Below the pieces are notes generated by a model. The model ran no database searches and had not been told where the DNA came from. It was given only the letters and a program-made list of their open reading frames with translations. 64,000 nucleotides of DNA from Caloramator mitchellensis (GTDB taxonomy: Bacteria; Bacillota; Clostridia; Clostridiales; Caloramatoraceae): contig NZ_LKHP01000001.1 of the NCBI RefSeq assembly GCF_001440545.1, forward strand, positions 1 to 64,000. The letters run 5' to 3'. Each line of letters starts with the position of its first letter. The stretch's first letter is position 1. The translations under genes and the position numbers were made by a program. This document shows positions 7,942-16,957 of the stretch, one piece after another.

Positions 7942-8037
7942 AAATCCCATGAGAACATCTGAGATTAATCTTTTCATTAAGCAACTAAAAAACAATCGCT
8001 TGACAAAGATATATTCTCGGAATATTTCATGGGATTT
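7942..8037. repeat. Palindromic structured element between convergent genes
   Basis: AAATCCCATGA (7942-7952) pairs with TCATGGGATTT (8027-8037). Inside, ATCTTT pairs with AAAGAT and AAGC with GCTT, giving a long folded stem. It lies between the converging transporter and ABC-F genes and probably ends both transcripts. Outer arms resemble the hairpin at 27343-27379. Nothing else was found in 7928-8133. Confidence 0.5.
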
Positions 8038-8133
8038 ACTTATATAGAAAACAACATTAGATAATATTTTAATGTAAAATTTGAGTTTAAATTGTCAAAC
8101 AATTCAAGAACTCAAGAAATCAAGTGAATGTCA

Positions 8134-9690
8134 CTAAAATAGTTTTGTGGTCCAGTTTTCGCAGTTCCAAACATCAGTCGCGATGTCGGAATAAAATTCA
8201 GGTTCGTGGCTTATTAGAAGAATGCTTCCTTTGTAGTCCCTCAAGGCTCTTTTTAGCTCTTCCTTAGCATCAACATCAAGATGGTTAGTAGGCTCGTCCA
8301 AAACAAGGAGATTAGTTTCCTTATTTATAACTTTGCAGAGTCTAACTTTTGCTTGCTCGCCGCCGCTTAATACCATTATTTTGCTTTCAATTTGCTTAGT
8401 TGTAAGTCCGCATTTTGCAAGAGCAAGCCTAACTTCAAATTGATTAAAGCCAGGGAACTCGTTCCATATTTCTTCTATGCAGGTATTATAGTTGTTATCT
8501 TTAGTTTCTTGTTCAAAGTAGCCAATGTATAGGTAGTCCCCAAGTTCAACTTCTCCGGCGATTGGCTTTATTTCACCAAGTATACTTTTTAAAAGGGTTG
8601 TTTTTCCAAGTCCATTGGCACCAACTAATGCAATTTTTTGGCCTCTTTCCATTCTTAGATTAAGCGGCTTTGATAGGGGTGAGTCATATCCTATTATTAA
8701 GTCCCTTGTTTCAAATATAAGCTTACCTGACGCTCTTGCTTCCTTGAATATAAATTCAGGTTTTGGTTTTTCCTTTACAAGTTCAATTTTTTCCATTTTT
8801 TCAAGTTTCTTTTGACGTGACATTGCCATATTTCTAGTTGCAACTCGTGCTTTATTTCTTGCTATAAAATCCTCAAGTTCCTCTATTTCCTGCTGTTGCT
8901 TTTTATAAGCTGCCTCAAGTTGTTGCTTTTTAGCTTCATAAACTCTTACAAAATCATCATAATTTCCAACATAACGTGTTAGTTTTTTATTTTCCATGTG
9001 ATAAATTAGATTAACAACGCTATTTAAAAAAGGTATATCATGACTTATTAAAATAAAAGCATTTTCATACTCCAGCAAATACTTTTTTAGCCATTCTATA
9101 TGAACTTCATCAAGGTAATTAGTTGGCTCGTCAAGAAGTAATATATCAGGCTTTTCGAGAAGGAGTTTTGCAAGCAGAACCTTAGTTCTTTGACCACCAC
9201 TCAAATCGTTTACGTCTCTATCAAGTCCAATGTCGCTTAAACCCAATCCCCTTGCAATTTCTTCAACCTTAGTGTCAATAATATAAAAATCATTATGAGT
9301 TAAAATGTCCTGTATTGTTCCCATATCTTCGAGAAGTGCTTCCATCTCTTCGGGTGAAACTGCTGCTAATTTTTCACAAATGATATTATATTCTTCTTCA
9401 AGTTCAAACAAATATTTAAATGCACTTTTCAAAACATCTCTAATGGTCATACCCTTTTCCAATATGGTATGTTGGTCTAAATATCCAGCCCTAACTCTAT
9501 TAGCCCATTCGATTTCTCCTTCGTCTGGCTCTAATTTTCTAGTTATAATATTCATAAAAGTAGACTTACCTTCTCCGTTTGCCCCAATAAGGCCAATGTG
9601 TTCGCCTTTTAAGAGCCTGAAAGATACATCTTCAAATATTGCTCTGTCACCAAAACCATGATTTAAATTTTTTACAGTTAGAATACTCAT
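8134..9690 (-). CDS. ABC-F family ATPase
   Basis: The 518-residue soluble protein has two ABC ATPase domains and no membrane part. Domain 1 has Walker A GANGEGKST, signature LSGGQRT and Walker B ILLLDEPTNYLD. The middle linker is a charged coiled coil (EAKKQQLEAAYKKQQQEIEELEDFIARNKARVATRNMAMSRQKKLEKME). Domain 2 has GANGLGKTT, LSGGEQAKVRL and LLVLDEPTNHLD. ABC-F proteins act at the ribosome as translation factors or, in some cases, antibiotic-protection factors; which applies here is not decidable. Start ATG 9690 is used because GGAAG precedes it and the domain begins there; an upstream extension to 9738 lacks support. Confidence 0.92.
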   Translation of the reverse strand: MSILTVKNLNHGFGDRAIFEDVSFRLLKGEHIGLIGANGEGKSTFMNIITRKLEPDEGEIEWANRVRAGYLDQHTILEKGMTIRDVLKSAFKYLFELEEEYNIICEKLAAVSPEEMEALLEDMGTIQDILTHNDFYIIDTKVEEIARGLGLSDIGLDRDVNDLSGGQRTKVLLAKLLLEKPDILLLDEPTNYLDEVHIEWLKKYLLEYENAFILISHDIPFLNSVVNLIYHMENKKLTRYVGNYDDFVRVYEAKKQQLEAAYKKQQQEIEELEDFIARNKARVATRNMAMSRQKKLEKMEKIELVKEKPKPEFIFKEARASGKLIFETRDLIIGYDSPLSKPLNLRMERGQKIALVGANGLGKTTLLKSILGEIKPIAGEVELGDYLYIGYFEQETKDNNYNTCIEEIWNEFPGFNQFEVRLALAKCGLTTKQIESKIMVLSGGEQAKVRLCKVINKETNLLVLDEPTNHLDVDAKEELKRALRDYKGSILLISHEPEFYSDIATDVWNCENWTTKLF

Positions 9691-9828
9691 AACTTGCTTC
9701 CTTTCTTGATAATATAAAACACAATAATGATTATACAAAATAAGTCAATTTTTGTGAATTGTTTTTAATAAAGTTTTATTAAATATCTCGATGTAAAAAA
9801 ATTAAGAAAATTCAAAATATGATTGAAT

Positions 9829-9856
9829 TTGACATAAAATACTGATATACTACACT
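9829..9856 (+). promoter_or_regulatory. Probable promoter of the GGDEF/HD-GYP - histidine kinase unit
   Basis: TTGACA (9829-9834), 16 bases, then TACACT (9851-9856). An overlapping TATACT at 9846-9851 is a better -10 but only 11 bp from this -35 box, so the exact start is uncertain. Confidence 0.45.
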
Positions 9857-9920
9857 TAGAATAGGTCTATTATTCGCAAGCTGAGGACTACAAAGTGTAA
9901 AATCTCAGCTATTTTTGTAT
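9851..9920 (+). ncRNA. Leader with internal terminator upstream of the GGDEF/HD-GYP gene
   Basis: AGCTGAG (9879-9885) pairs with CTCAGCT (9904-9910) and is followed by ATTTTTGT, an intrinsic terminator just before the ribosome site. Its loop holds AAGTGTA (9893-9899), complementary to TACACTT (9851-9857), so an H-type pseudoknot is possible if transcription starts early enough. It matches no riboswitch class that I recognise, including the c-di-GMP classes. Confidence 0.4.
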
Positions 9921-9932
9921 GGAGGGTAAAAA

Positions 9933-12422
9933 GTGAAAATTAAAAGAAAACTAACTATTGGAATACTGTTAATACCTACAATATTGTTGCTTTTTTTTAC
10001 TTTTTCTGGTTACCTCATATTTTCAGAGCATTTGCAAAGGATGAACGAGGATAGAATAAAAAAAATATCTATTGCTCAAATAAAAAATATTGATTACGCA
10101 ATTGAAGATATTAAGGATGATATTTTTATTTACATAAACAATATCGAACATAAAGATAATTTATATAATTTAATTCAAAATGATAAGGATATAGAAAATT
10201 ACTTAATTAAAACTATTATTTTAGATTCTAAAAGTGAGATGTTTTTTCAAGGTGATTTGAATAATTTTAATGAACTAAGAAATTTAAATATTGATTTTCA
10301 AAATGTCGAGATTAGCAATTTCGAAAAAAATAATTTTGCAATTATTTTATCATTTAATAGCAAAAATTTAGATGGAAAATTAATTTTTGTATTGAGCAAA
10401 ATTTTGTTTGAAGAGCTTTTGTCAAGTATTGAGATTGAGTATGAAGGTTATGCATATCTTGTTGATTCTAATGGTTATTTACTTTACCATCCTGATAGTT
10501 CAAAGCTTGGGACAATGGTAAGCAATGCATTTATTAATGGAATGATTGATAAAATAAATAAAGGTAGTAAAATATTTATAGATACAGGATATTATTACTA
10601 CAACAATGAATATAAATTTTCATTAGCTAATTATAATGAAAAATACAAAATTTATTATGTCATTGCTCAGAATGTAAAAGAAATCAAATATGCTGCCTAT
10701 GCTAATTCAATAAGTATTCTAATTCTAGGCGTAGTTATAATATCATTTACTTTATTTGTAGGGAGATACTATTTAAAATCAATTACCAAGCCTCTGGATA
10801 AATTGACTAAGATAATCGATGATACAACTATGCACAACATAGCTGTTGTAGATTTTAATGATAAGGACGATGAAATATCAAAATTATACAATGTTTATAA
10901 CGAGATGACTATTAGGCTCTCTGACGCCTATAATGAACTTGAATCATTATACGAAGAAATATATGCTCAAGATGAAGAATTGAAATCTCAATATGATGAA
11001 CTGATGAAATCAGAGAAGAATATTAGAGAACTATATGAATATTTGAAAGCACTATTCGATAACTCGCCAGATGCAATAGTGCATTTTGATAAGGAACATA
11101 AAATTATTGATGTAAACCCTGCATTTGAGGAATTATTTGGATATTCGAAGGAAGAGTGTCTTGGCAGGAATGTTGACGAAATAGTAATACCAAAAGAACT
11201 TAAAGAAATAGCGATAGAAGTGACCAATACACTTTTTTACAATGGACATGTTCTGCTAGAGGGGATAAGATATAACAGGGAAGGTAAACAAATATATGTT
11301 CACATTAAAGGTTTGCTGATAAAAATAAACAATGAAGTAGTTGGAGGATATGCTATATATACGGATTTTAGCGAAAGCAAGAAATATCAAGAAAGACTTG
11401 AATATTTAAGCCTTCACGATGCTCTAACTGGTGTATACAATTTAGCATTTTTTCAAGAAGAGTTAAAAAGATTTTCAAAGAGTAGGGAGTATCCAATAAC
11501 AATAGTTATGGCAGATTTAAATGGACTTAAGTTGGTCAACGATACACTTGGGCATTTGTTTGGAGATAAATTAATAATGGGATGTGCTGAAGCAATAAAG
11601 AAATCACTTCGTTCTTCTGATATTATCGCCAGGACTGGTGGTGATGAATTTGCGATAATATTGCCAAAAGCAAATGCATTTTTGACTGAAAATATCTTAA
11701 GAAGGATTAAGCATAATATCGATTTATTTAATGAACAAAACAAAAATGAAGGAATTATACTATCAGTTTCTTTTGGATTTGCAACAGCTAATGAAGCTAA
11801 AAATCTTATGGAAACATTTAGAGATGCAGATGAGGCTATGTATAAAAATAAATTATTGGATAATTTTAGCTTGAGAAGGCAGACATTGAGTGTTTTATTG
11901 GCTACTTTAGCAGAAAAGGATTTTATAACGAAGGGACATACAGATAGGGTAAAGGAATTGTGTGAAAAGGTAGGAAAAGAAATTGAACTCCCACTTGTTA
12001 ACATGGCTAATCTGATGCTGTTAGCAGAAGTCCATGATTTAGGTAAAATTGCAATCCCGGACTCGATACTTTTAAAACCTGATAAATTAACGGAAGAAGA
12101 ATGGAAAATAATGAAACAACATCCTGAAAAAGGATATAGAATAGCATTATCATCAACTGATTTGTCAAATGTTGCTGAGCTAATACTTAAACATCATGAA
12201 AGATATGATGGAAAGGGATACCCATTAGGGCTAAAAAAAGATGATATCCCTATTGAGTGTAGAATATTAGCGGTTGTAGATGCATTTGATGCAATGACTA
12301 ATGTAAGACCTTATAATAGAGTAAAAACTAAAGAGGAAGCTTTAATGGAAATAAAAAGATGCAGTGGAACGCAATTTGACCCTGATATTGTAAATGTATT
12401 TCTAAGGGTTTTATCTGCGTGA
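9933..12422 (+). CDS. Membrane sensor with HAMP, PAS, GGDEF and HD-GYP domains (c-di-GMP turnover)
   Basis: The 829-residue protein has an N-terminal membrane helix, an extracytoplasmic sensor region (about 30-250, dCache-like), a second helix near 260-280, HAMP, a coiled coil, a PAS domain (about 375-490), a GGDEF domain with intact GGDEF at 569-573, and an HD-GYP domain with HD at 701-702 and GYP at 762-764. RSSD lies five residues before GGDEF and fits the inhibitory I-site. Both c-di-GMP synthesis and hydrolysis are thus possible, the balance being set by the sensed signal. Start is GTG with GGAGGG 6 bp upstream. A histidine kinase follows 39 bp later. Confidence 0.93.
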   Translation: MKIKRKLTIGILLIPTILLLFFTFSGYLIFSEHLQRMNEDRIKKISIAQIKNIDYAIEDIKDDIFIYINNIEHKDNLYNLIQNDKDIENYLIKTIILDSKSEMFFQGDLNNFNELRNLNIDFQNVEISNFEKNNFAIILSFNSKNLDGKLIFVLSKILFEELLSSIEIEYEGYAYLVDSNGYLLYHPDSSKLGTMVSNAFINGMIDKINKGSKIFIDTGYYYYNNEYKFSLANYNEKYKIYYVIAQNVKEIKYAAYANSISILILGVVIISFTLFVGRYYLKSITKPLDKLTKIIDDTTMHNIAVVDFNDKDDEISKLYNVYNEMTIRLSDAYNELESLYEEIYAQDEELKSQYDELMKSEKNIRELYEYLKALFDNSPDAIVHFDKEHKIIDVNPAFEELFGYSKEECLGRNVDEIVIPKELKEIAIEVTNTLFYNGHVLLEGIRYNREGKQIYVHIKGLLIKINNEVVGGYAIYTDFSESKKYQERLEYLSLHDALTGVYNLAFFQEELKRFSKSREYPITIVMADLNGLKLVNDTLGHLFGDKLIMGCAEAIKKSLRSSDIIARTGGDEFAIILPKANAFLTENILRRIKHNIDLFNEQNKNEGIILSVSFGFATANEAKNLMETFRDADEAMYKNKLLDNFSLRRQTLSVLLATLAEKDFITKGHTDRVKELCEKVGKEIELPLVNMANLMLLAEVHDLGKIAIPDSILLKPDKLTEEEWKIMKQHPEKGYRIALSSTDLSNVAELILKHHERYDGKGYPLGLKKDDIPIECRILAVVDAFDAMTNVRPYNRVKTKEEALMEIKRCSGTQFDPDIVNVFLRVLSA

Positions 12423-12461
12423 TAATTATTAAGAATGCTTACTTTTAATGGGGGAGACAGA

Positions 12462-14240
12462 ATGGATAGAACTGCTAATAAATTAATTGTTAAGACTTTA
12501 TTTGTATCGATATTTTTCACTATAGTTTTTGCAGTATTAATTTTTATTGCTTCCTATACTGTAACAAAACAAATAATATTAAGAATAATAAATGATTATA
12601 CTTTTAGTCAATTACAAAACACTTCAAGATTCATAGAAGTATGGATAGAGGAAAGAAAGAATGAGCTTACATTAATTTCAGAGCTTCCTCATTCTAAACA
12701 GCTTGAATATGAAAAGATAATTCCATATTTTGAGAGGCAAATTAAAACTTCTTTTTCTTTATACGACTACTTATTTTTGTCAGATTCTGAAGGAAATGTT
12801 TTTGGAACAGGTAATTTTTCTGTTGAAAATATTAAGAACACAAAGATTTTTAACAGAGTAATGAATGGAGAAAGAGTTGTATTATGTGATAAATTAGGAA
12901 CTGATAACAAAATTAGATGCATTGTTGCTGCTCCTATTTATAATCAAGAAAATAAGATAACTGGTATTATCGCAGGTGTATTAAAAATAAATGCATTCAA
13001 GGAACTCATAGCTGAATTAAAAATAGACTATAAACAGTCGTATTCATATATTGTTGATGAGAATGGTCTAGCTTTGAGCCATCCTAATGAAAATTTTATA
13101 TTAAATGAATATATTACAAACCCTAACCATGTTATAAATAGGGATAATCCTAAAAATGGAGAATACATTATTAACAATAAGAAAGGTTTTGTTGAATATT
13201 CTTATCTTGGAGTACCAACATATGCTTACTTTTGCAAAATTAATGACTCTAATTGGACATTGATTACAAAAATACCAAAGGGATATATTAACGAGAATAT
13301 AAAAATCAAAGAAAAATTCTTATTCATTATGATTATTATAATAATTATTCTAGTAGGAGCTCTTACTTATGTTGTTAGCTTAATAGTATTAAATAAGTTT
13401 TATTCGGTAAAAGTTCAGATAGACGAGAAGGAAAGACAATTGAAGGAATCGATTGAATTGGATAAAATTAAATCAGAGTTTTTTGCTAATGTTTCACATG
13501 AATTTAAAACTCCGTTAAATATAATTTTTTCCTCAGCGCAGCTCCTTGAAAAACAAATCGAAAATTATGAACCATCAATAAGAGAAAACAGCTTAAAATA
13601 TATAAAGATGATTAAACAAAACAGCTATAGATTAAATAGATTTATTAATAACCTATTGGATGTTTCAAAACTTGAATCTGGACTAGTTGATGTTAGTCTT
13701 CAGAAAGTAAATATAGTTGAAGTTATTGAGGATATTACAAATTCAGTTATAGAATATGCAAAAATCAACAATAAAGAAGTAATCTTTGACACTAATACAG
13801 AAGAGAAGTTTATTTTAATTGATGTTGATAAGCTTGAAAGAGTTCTGTTAAATTTATTATCAAATGCAATTAAATATACAAGGGATGGGGATAGCATTGA
13901 AGTTGTTTTATATGATTTAGGTAATATTGTAGAAATAAAAGTTAAAGATACAGGGATTGGTATTCCTAAGGATAAACTGGAAGAAATTTTTGAGAAATTC
14001 AAACAGGTAGAACCAATTTTCAGAAGAACAAGAGAAGGTAGCGGATTGGGACTATTTATAGTAAAATCCTTAGTCAATATTATGGGTGGAGAAATAATAG
14101 TATCTAGTGAGTTCGGAATTGGCAGTGAATTTATAGTAAAGCTGCCCGTTGTCGAGGATACAACACAAAATGTAGGTATTAATAATAATGAACTTATTAC
14201 AGCTGACAAAATAACTACAGAGTTTTCAAACATAAATTAA
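12462..14240 (+). CDS. Sensor histidine kinase
   Basis: The 592-residue kinase has two membrane helices (about 10-35 and 285-310) around an extracytoplasmic Cache-like sensor, then a HisKA dimerisation helix with SEFFANVSHEFKTPLN holding the phosphorylated His, and a HATPase domain with N box LLNLLSNAIKYT, G1 DTGIGIPKDK and G2 GSGLGLFIVKSLV. ATG 12462 follows GGGGGA; the frame is open to 12435 without a site. No response regulator gene is adjacent, so it is an orphan kinase here. Its proximity to the GGDEF/HD-GYP gene suggests the two are transcribed together and sense related extracellular signals. Confidence 0.93.
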   Translation: MDRTANKLIVKTLFVSIFFTIVFAVLIFIASYTVTKQIILRIINDYTFSQLQNTSRFIEVWIEERKNELTLISELPHSKQLEYEKIIPYFERQIKTSFSLYDYLFLSDSEGNVFGTGNFSVENIKNTKIFNRVMNGERVVLCDKLGTDNKIRCIVAAPIYNQENKITGIIAGVLKINAFKELIAELKIDYKQSYSYIVDENGLALSHPNENFILNEYITNPNHVINRDNPKNGEYIINNKKGFVEYSYLGVPTYAYFCKINDSNWTLITKIPKGYINENIKIKEKFLFIMIIIIIILVGALTYVVSLIVLNKFYSVKVQIDEKERQLKESIELDKIKSEFFANVSHEFKTPLNIIFSSAQLLEKQIENYEPSIRENSLKYIKMIKQNSYRLNRFINNLLDVSKLESGLVDVSLQKVNIVEVIEDITNSVIEYAKINNKEVIFDTNTEEKFILIDVDKLERVLLNLLSNAIKYTRDGDSIEVVLYDLGNIVEIKVKDTGIGIPKDKLEEIFEKFKQVEPIFRRTREGSGLGLFIVKSLVNIMGGEIIVSSEFGIGSEFIVKLPVVEDTTQNVGINNNELITADKITTEFSNIN

Positions 14241-14258
14241 AGCACTATTTTTACACAC

Positions 14259-14287
14259 TTGACATATTATAATAGTTGTGGTAAATT
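14259..14287 (+). promoter_or_regulatory. Possible promoter of the cobalt/nickel transporter operon
   Basis: TTGACA (14259-14264), 17 bases, then TAAATT (14282-14287). The -10 box is only a 4 of 6 match. Confidence 0.35.
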
Positions 14288-14321
14288 ACTTTATGAACAA
14301 ATTAATATTTTTGATTAAATA

Positions 14322-14366
14322 CCCACGAAGGGTTGCATATTTGCTCTTCGTGGGTTATTATTTTTT
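14322..14366 (+). terminator. Strong hairpin terminator just before cbiM
   Basis: CCCACGAAG pairs with CTTCGTGGG, with an inner GCA/TGC extension, followed by TTATTATTTTTTATT. It ends about 5 bp before the ribosome site of cbiM. It is either the end of the kinase transcript or a conditional attenuator of the metal transporter. Confidence 0.75.
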
Positions 14367-14383
14367 ATTAGGGGGTACTAATT

Positions 14384-15406
14384 ATGCATATGTCAGATGC
14401 TCTTATTTCAGTTACGGTCGGAGGAACGATGCTTGCGGCAACCTTTGGTATAACAGCAAAATCAATTAAAAAGATTAAGGATGTATCAGATGAGTCTAAA
14501 GTGCCATTGATGGGAGTAATGGGGGCATTTGTCTTTGCAGCCCAAATGATTAATTTTACTATTCCAGGAACAGGCTCTTCAGGCCATCTAGGTGGAGGTT
14601 TGTTATTATCCATTCTTTTAGGGCCATATGCAGGTTTTGTTACCATGGCTTCAATATTGCTAATACAAGCAATGTTCTTCGGCGATGGAGGACTTTTGGC
14701 ATACGGATGCAATGTGTTTAATTTAGGATTTTATACATGCTTTATTGCATATCCTTATGTATATAAAAAATTGATAAATAAAAATTATTCAAAGAAAAAT
14801 ATAATTATAACTTCTCTTGTAGCTGCAATAGTTGGATTACAGCTAGGTGCGTTTAGTGTTGTTGTTGAAACTCTTTTATCAGGAAAAACTGAACTTCCTT
14901 TTTCAACATTTTTAATGCTAATGCAGCCAATACATTTAGCGATTGGTGTTGTTGAAGGGCTGGTTACAGCTGCTGTTGTTATATTCATTCATGAGGTAGA
15001 ACCAGGCTTAATACAGATTGATGTTGAAAAAATTGAGAAGAAGAATAATTTTAAAAAGGTTTTGGTAGGGCTTTTTTTAATTGCAGCATTGATAGGCGGA
15101 ATATTATCCTGGTATGCTTCAGAATATCCAGATGGTCTTGAGTGGTCAATTTCAAAGGTTACAGGACAGGAAGAGTTGGAATCCAAGGGAAAAATACATG
15201 AACTTATAGGAAATCTGCAGGAGAAAACAGCTATTCTTCCTGATTACAGCTTTAAAACACAAAGTGAAAATATAGAAAATGAAAAATTAGGGACTAGCTT
15301 TTCGGGAATAGTTGGCAGTATATTTACTGTCGCATTTATAGTTGCGATAGGATATTTGACAAAAATATTTAGAAACAAACAGAAATTTAAACATGAAGTT
15401 AGATGA
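14384..15406 (+). CDS. ECF-type cobalt/nickel transporter substrate-binding subunit, CbiM-CbiN (NikMN) fusion
   Basis: The 340-residue membrane protein begins MHMSDALIS, with His at position 2 as in CbiM/NikM, where the N-terminus and His2 bind the metal. NFTIPGTGSSGHLGGGLL follows with further conserved His residues. After the CbiM-like core a C-terminal part with ASEYPDGLEWSISKVTG (about 245-261) and a final helix matches the CbiN/NikN partner. It is thus an M-N fusion. It should capture Co2+ or Ni2+ at the membrane; Co versus Ni is unresolved. It is followed by cbiQ and cbiO. Confidence 0.9.
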   Translation: MHMSDALISVTVGGTMLAATFGITAKSIKKIKDVSDESKVPLMGVMGAFVFAAQMINFTIPGTGSSGHLGGGLLLSILLGPYAGFVTMASILLIQAMFFGDGGLLAYGCNVFNLGFYTCFIAYPYVYKKLINKNYSKKNIIITSLVAAIVGLQLGAFSVVVETLLSGKTELPFSTFLMLMQPIHLAIGVVEGLVTAAVVIFIHEVEPGLIQIDVEKIEKKNNFKKVLVGLFLIAALIGGILSWYASEYPDGLEWSISKVTGQEELESKGKIHELIGNLQEKTAILPDYSFKTQSENIENEKLGTSFSGIVGSIFTVAFIVAIGYLTKIFRNKQKFKHEVR

Positions 15407-15419
15407 AAACGGTGATTAT

Positions 15420-16223
15420 ATGAATAATACTATAAATCAAATTAGATTCCTGGATGAAACAGCATATAAAGATACTTCCATTCATAAGTTGAATCCAATA
15501 ACAAAAGTTTTAGTTACTTTTCTATACATCGTAGTTGTTATTTCATATGGTAAGTATGATATTGAAAGGATTTTACCTCTTTTTCTTTACCCTATTTTAA
15601 TATTTATTCTGTCAGATTTAAGGGCAAAGCCAATTTTGAGGATAAGCCTGTTGGCTTTGCCTTTTACATTAGGGATAGGTATATTTAATCCTATACTGGA
15701 TAAACGAGTAGCAGCTAACTTATTCGGAATTTTAATTACCTATGGCTGGATTTCATTTATTATGATTATAATAAAAACGCTTCTGACTATCATTGCAACA
15801 TTCATTTTAATTGCTACTACAGGAATAGATAAGATAACAAAAGCACTGATTATGCTAAAAGTGCCTAAAATATTCGCAGTTCAAATTTTATTAACATACA
15901 GGTATATATTTGTTTTAACTGAAGAGGTTTTAAATACAATCAACGCATATACTCTAAGGGCTCCAGATAAAAAAGGTATTAATATTGCTTTTGCAGGTAG
16001 CCTATTGGGGCAGATAATTCTACGTTCTTTTAAAAGGGCACAAAATATTTATAATGCAATGCTATTAAGAGGCTTTAATGGTGAATTCTGTTTTCAGAAT
16101 AATATCGAATTTAGAATTAATGATTATAAATTTATAATATTTTGGAGTATATTTATTATTGCTTCAAGATTGTTTAATATACCAAAATTTTTAGGTTTAG
16201 TTCTTACAGGAGTGATAAAATGA
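15420..16223 (+). CDS. cbiQ: ECF transporter transmembrane subunit CbiQ
   Basis: The 267-residue protein has about five or six membrane helices and the coupling-helix motif LRAPDKKGINIAFAGSLLGQIILRSFKRAQNIYNAMLLRGFNG, containing the paired Ala-Arg type signatures (here RAQNIYNAMLLRG) through which CbiQ contacts the ATPase. It belongs to the energy-coupling module for cobalt/nickel uptake. ATG 15420 after GGTGAT is chosen; an upstream in-frame ATG at 15393 lies inside the previous gene without a ribosome site. The stop overlaps the cbiO start. Confidence 0.9.
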   Translation: MNNTINQIRFLDETAYKDTSIHKLNPITKVLVTFLYIVVVISYGKYDIERILPLFLYPILIFILSDLRAKPILRISLLALPFTLGIGIFNPILDKRVAANLFGILITYGWISFIMIIIKTLLTIIATFILIATTGIDKITKALIMLKVPKIFAVQILLTYRYIFVLTEEVLNTINAYTLRAPDKKGINIAFAGSLLGQIILRSFKRAQNIYNAMLLRGFNGEFCFQNNIEFRINDYKFIIFWSIFIIASRLFNIPKFLGLVLTGVIK

Positions 16224-16957
16224 GCCATCATATAATAAGCTTCAGAGAAGTAAATTTTAGTTATCCAGACGGTAAAAAAGCAATAGAAGATATAAATCTA
16301 ACAATTCATCATGGAGAATCTGTTGGTGTTATTGGAGCTAATGGGGCAGGCAAATCAACTTTGCTAATGCTTTTAGTTGGGCTTCTTTTCCCTAAAAAGG
16401 GAGAAATAAGGATAGGAGATACACCAATAACTAAAAGGACATTAGCATATATTCGTCAAAGAATAGGATATTGTTTTCAAAATCCGGATGAGCAGCTTTT
16501 TATGAACACAGTTTATGACGATGTAGCATTTGGTCCAAGGAACTTTGGAATAGAAGAAAAGGAAGTTGAAAAAAGGGTTATTAATGCTCTGGGAACTGTT
16601 GGATGCCTACACCTTAAAGACAGGGTGACATATAAATTATCAGGCGGTGAGAAAAGAGCAGTTTCTATAGCCACAATTTTATCTATGGAGCCAGATATTA
16701 TAATTATGGATGAACCTACATCGGCACTTGATCCTGGAGCAAGAAGAAGACTTATTAACCTCTTGAAGTCCTTTGAACATACTAAAATAATTGCTACACA
16801 TGATTTAGATATGGTTTTAGAGCTATGTGAAAGGACTGTTCTTATAAATGAAGGGAAGATAATTGCTGATGGCTCAACTAAGGAAATATTGACTGATAAG
16901 AAGTTATTAGAATCATCGGGTTTAGAATTACCATTATGCATGCAAAAAATATATTAA
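16220..16957 (+). CDS. cbiO: ECF transporter ATPase CbiO
   Basis: The 245-residue ATPase has Walker A GANGAGKST near 37-45, Q loop CFQNPDEQLF (the CbiO-type Q loop), signature LSGGEKRAV, Walker B IIIMDEPTSALDP and the switch ATHDLDM. It powers Co/Ni import together with the M-N fusion and CbiQ. ATG overlaps the cbiQ stop as ATGA, so translation is coupled. Its stop codon overlaps the stop of the convergent DUF3842 gene through the palindrome TTAA. Confidence 0.95.
   Translation: MSHHIISFREVNFSYPDGKKAIEDINLTIHHGESVGVIGANGAGKSTLLMLLVGLLFPKKGEIRIGDTPITKRTLAYIRQRIGYCFQNPDEQLFMNTVYDDVAFGPRNFGIEEKEVEKRVINALGTVGCLHLKDRVTYKLSGGEKRAVSIATILSMEPDIIIMDEPTSALDPGARRRLINLLKSFEHTKIIATHDLDMVLELCERTVLINEGKIIADGSTKEILTDKKLLESSGLELPLCMQKIY

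Noticed and set aside
9851-9920. c-di-GMP riboswitch before the GGDEF/HD-GYP gene.
   Set aside because: The segment is too short and lacks the conserved GNRA tetraloop and receptor stretches of class I and the pseudoknot sequence of class II.
11453-12004. A 183-codon minus-strand frame inside the GGDEF/HD-GYP gene.
   Set aside because: It is the antisense of a strongly conserved coding region and is rich in Ser, Leu and Phe, as expected for a shadow.
14241-14383. Cobalamin riboswitch before the cobalt/nickel transporter.
   Set aside because: Only 143 bases are available and no B12-box-like sequence is present.
14278-14469. A 63-codon open frame overlapping the terminator before cbiM, possibly a leader peptide.
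   Set aside because: No ribosome site, and it runs 86 bp into cbiM in another frame. The composition is that of a shadow frame.
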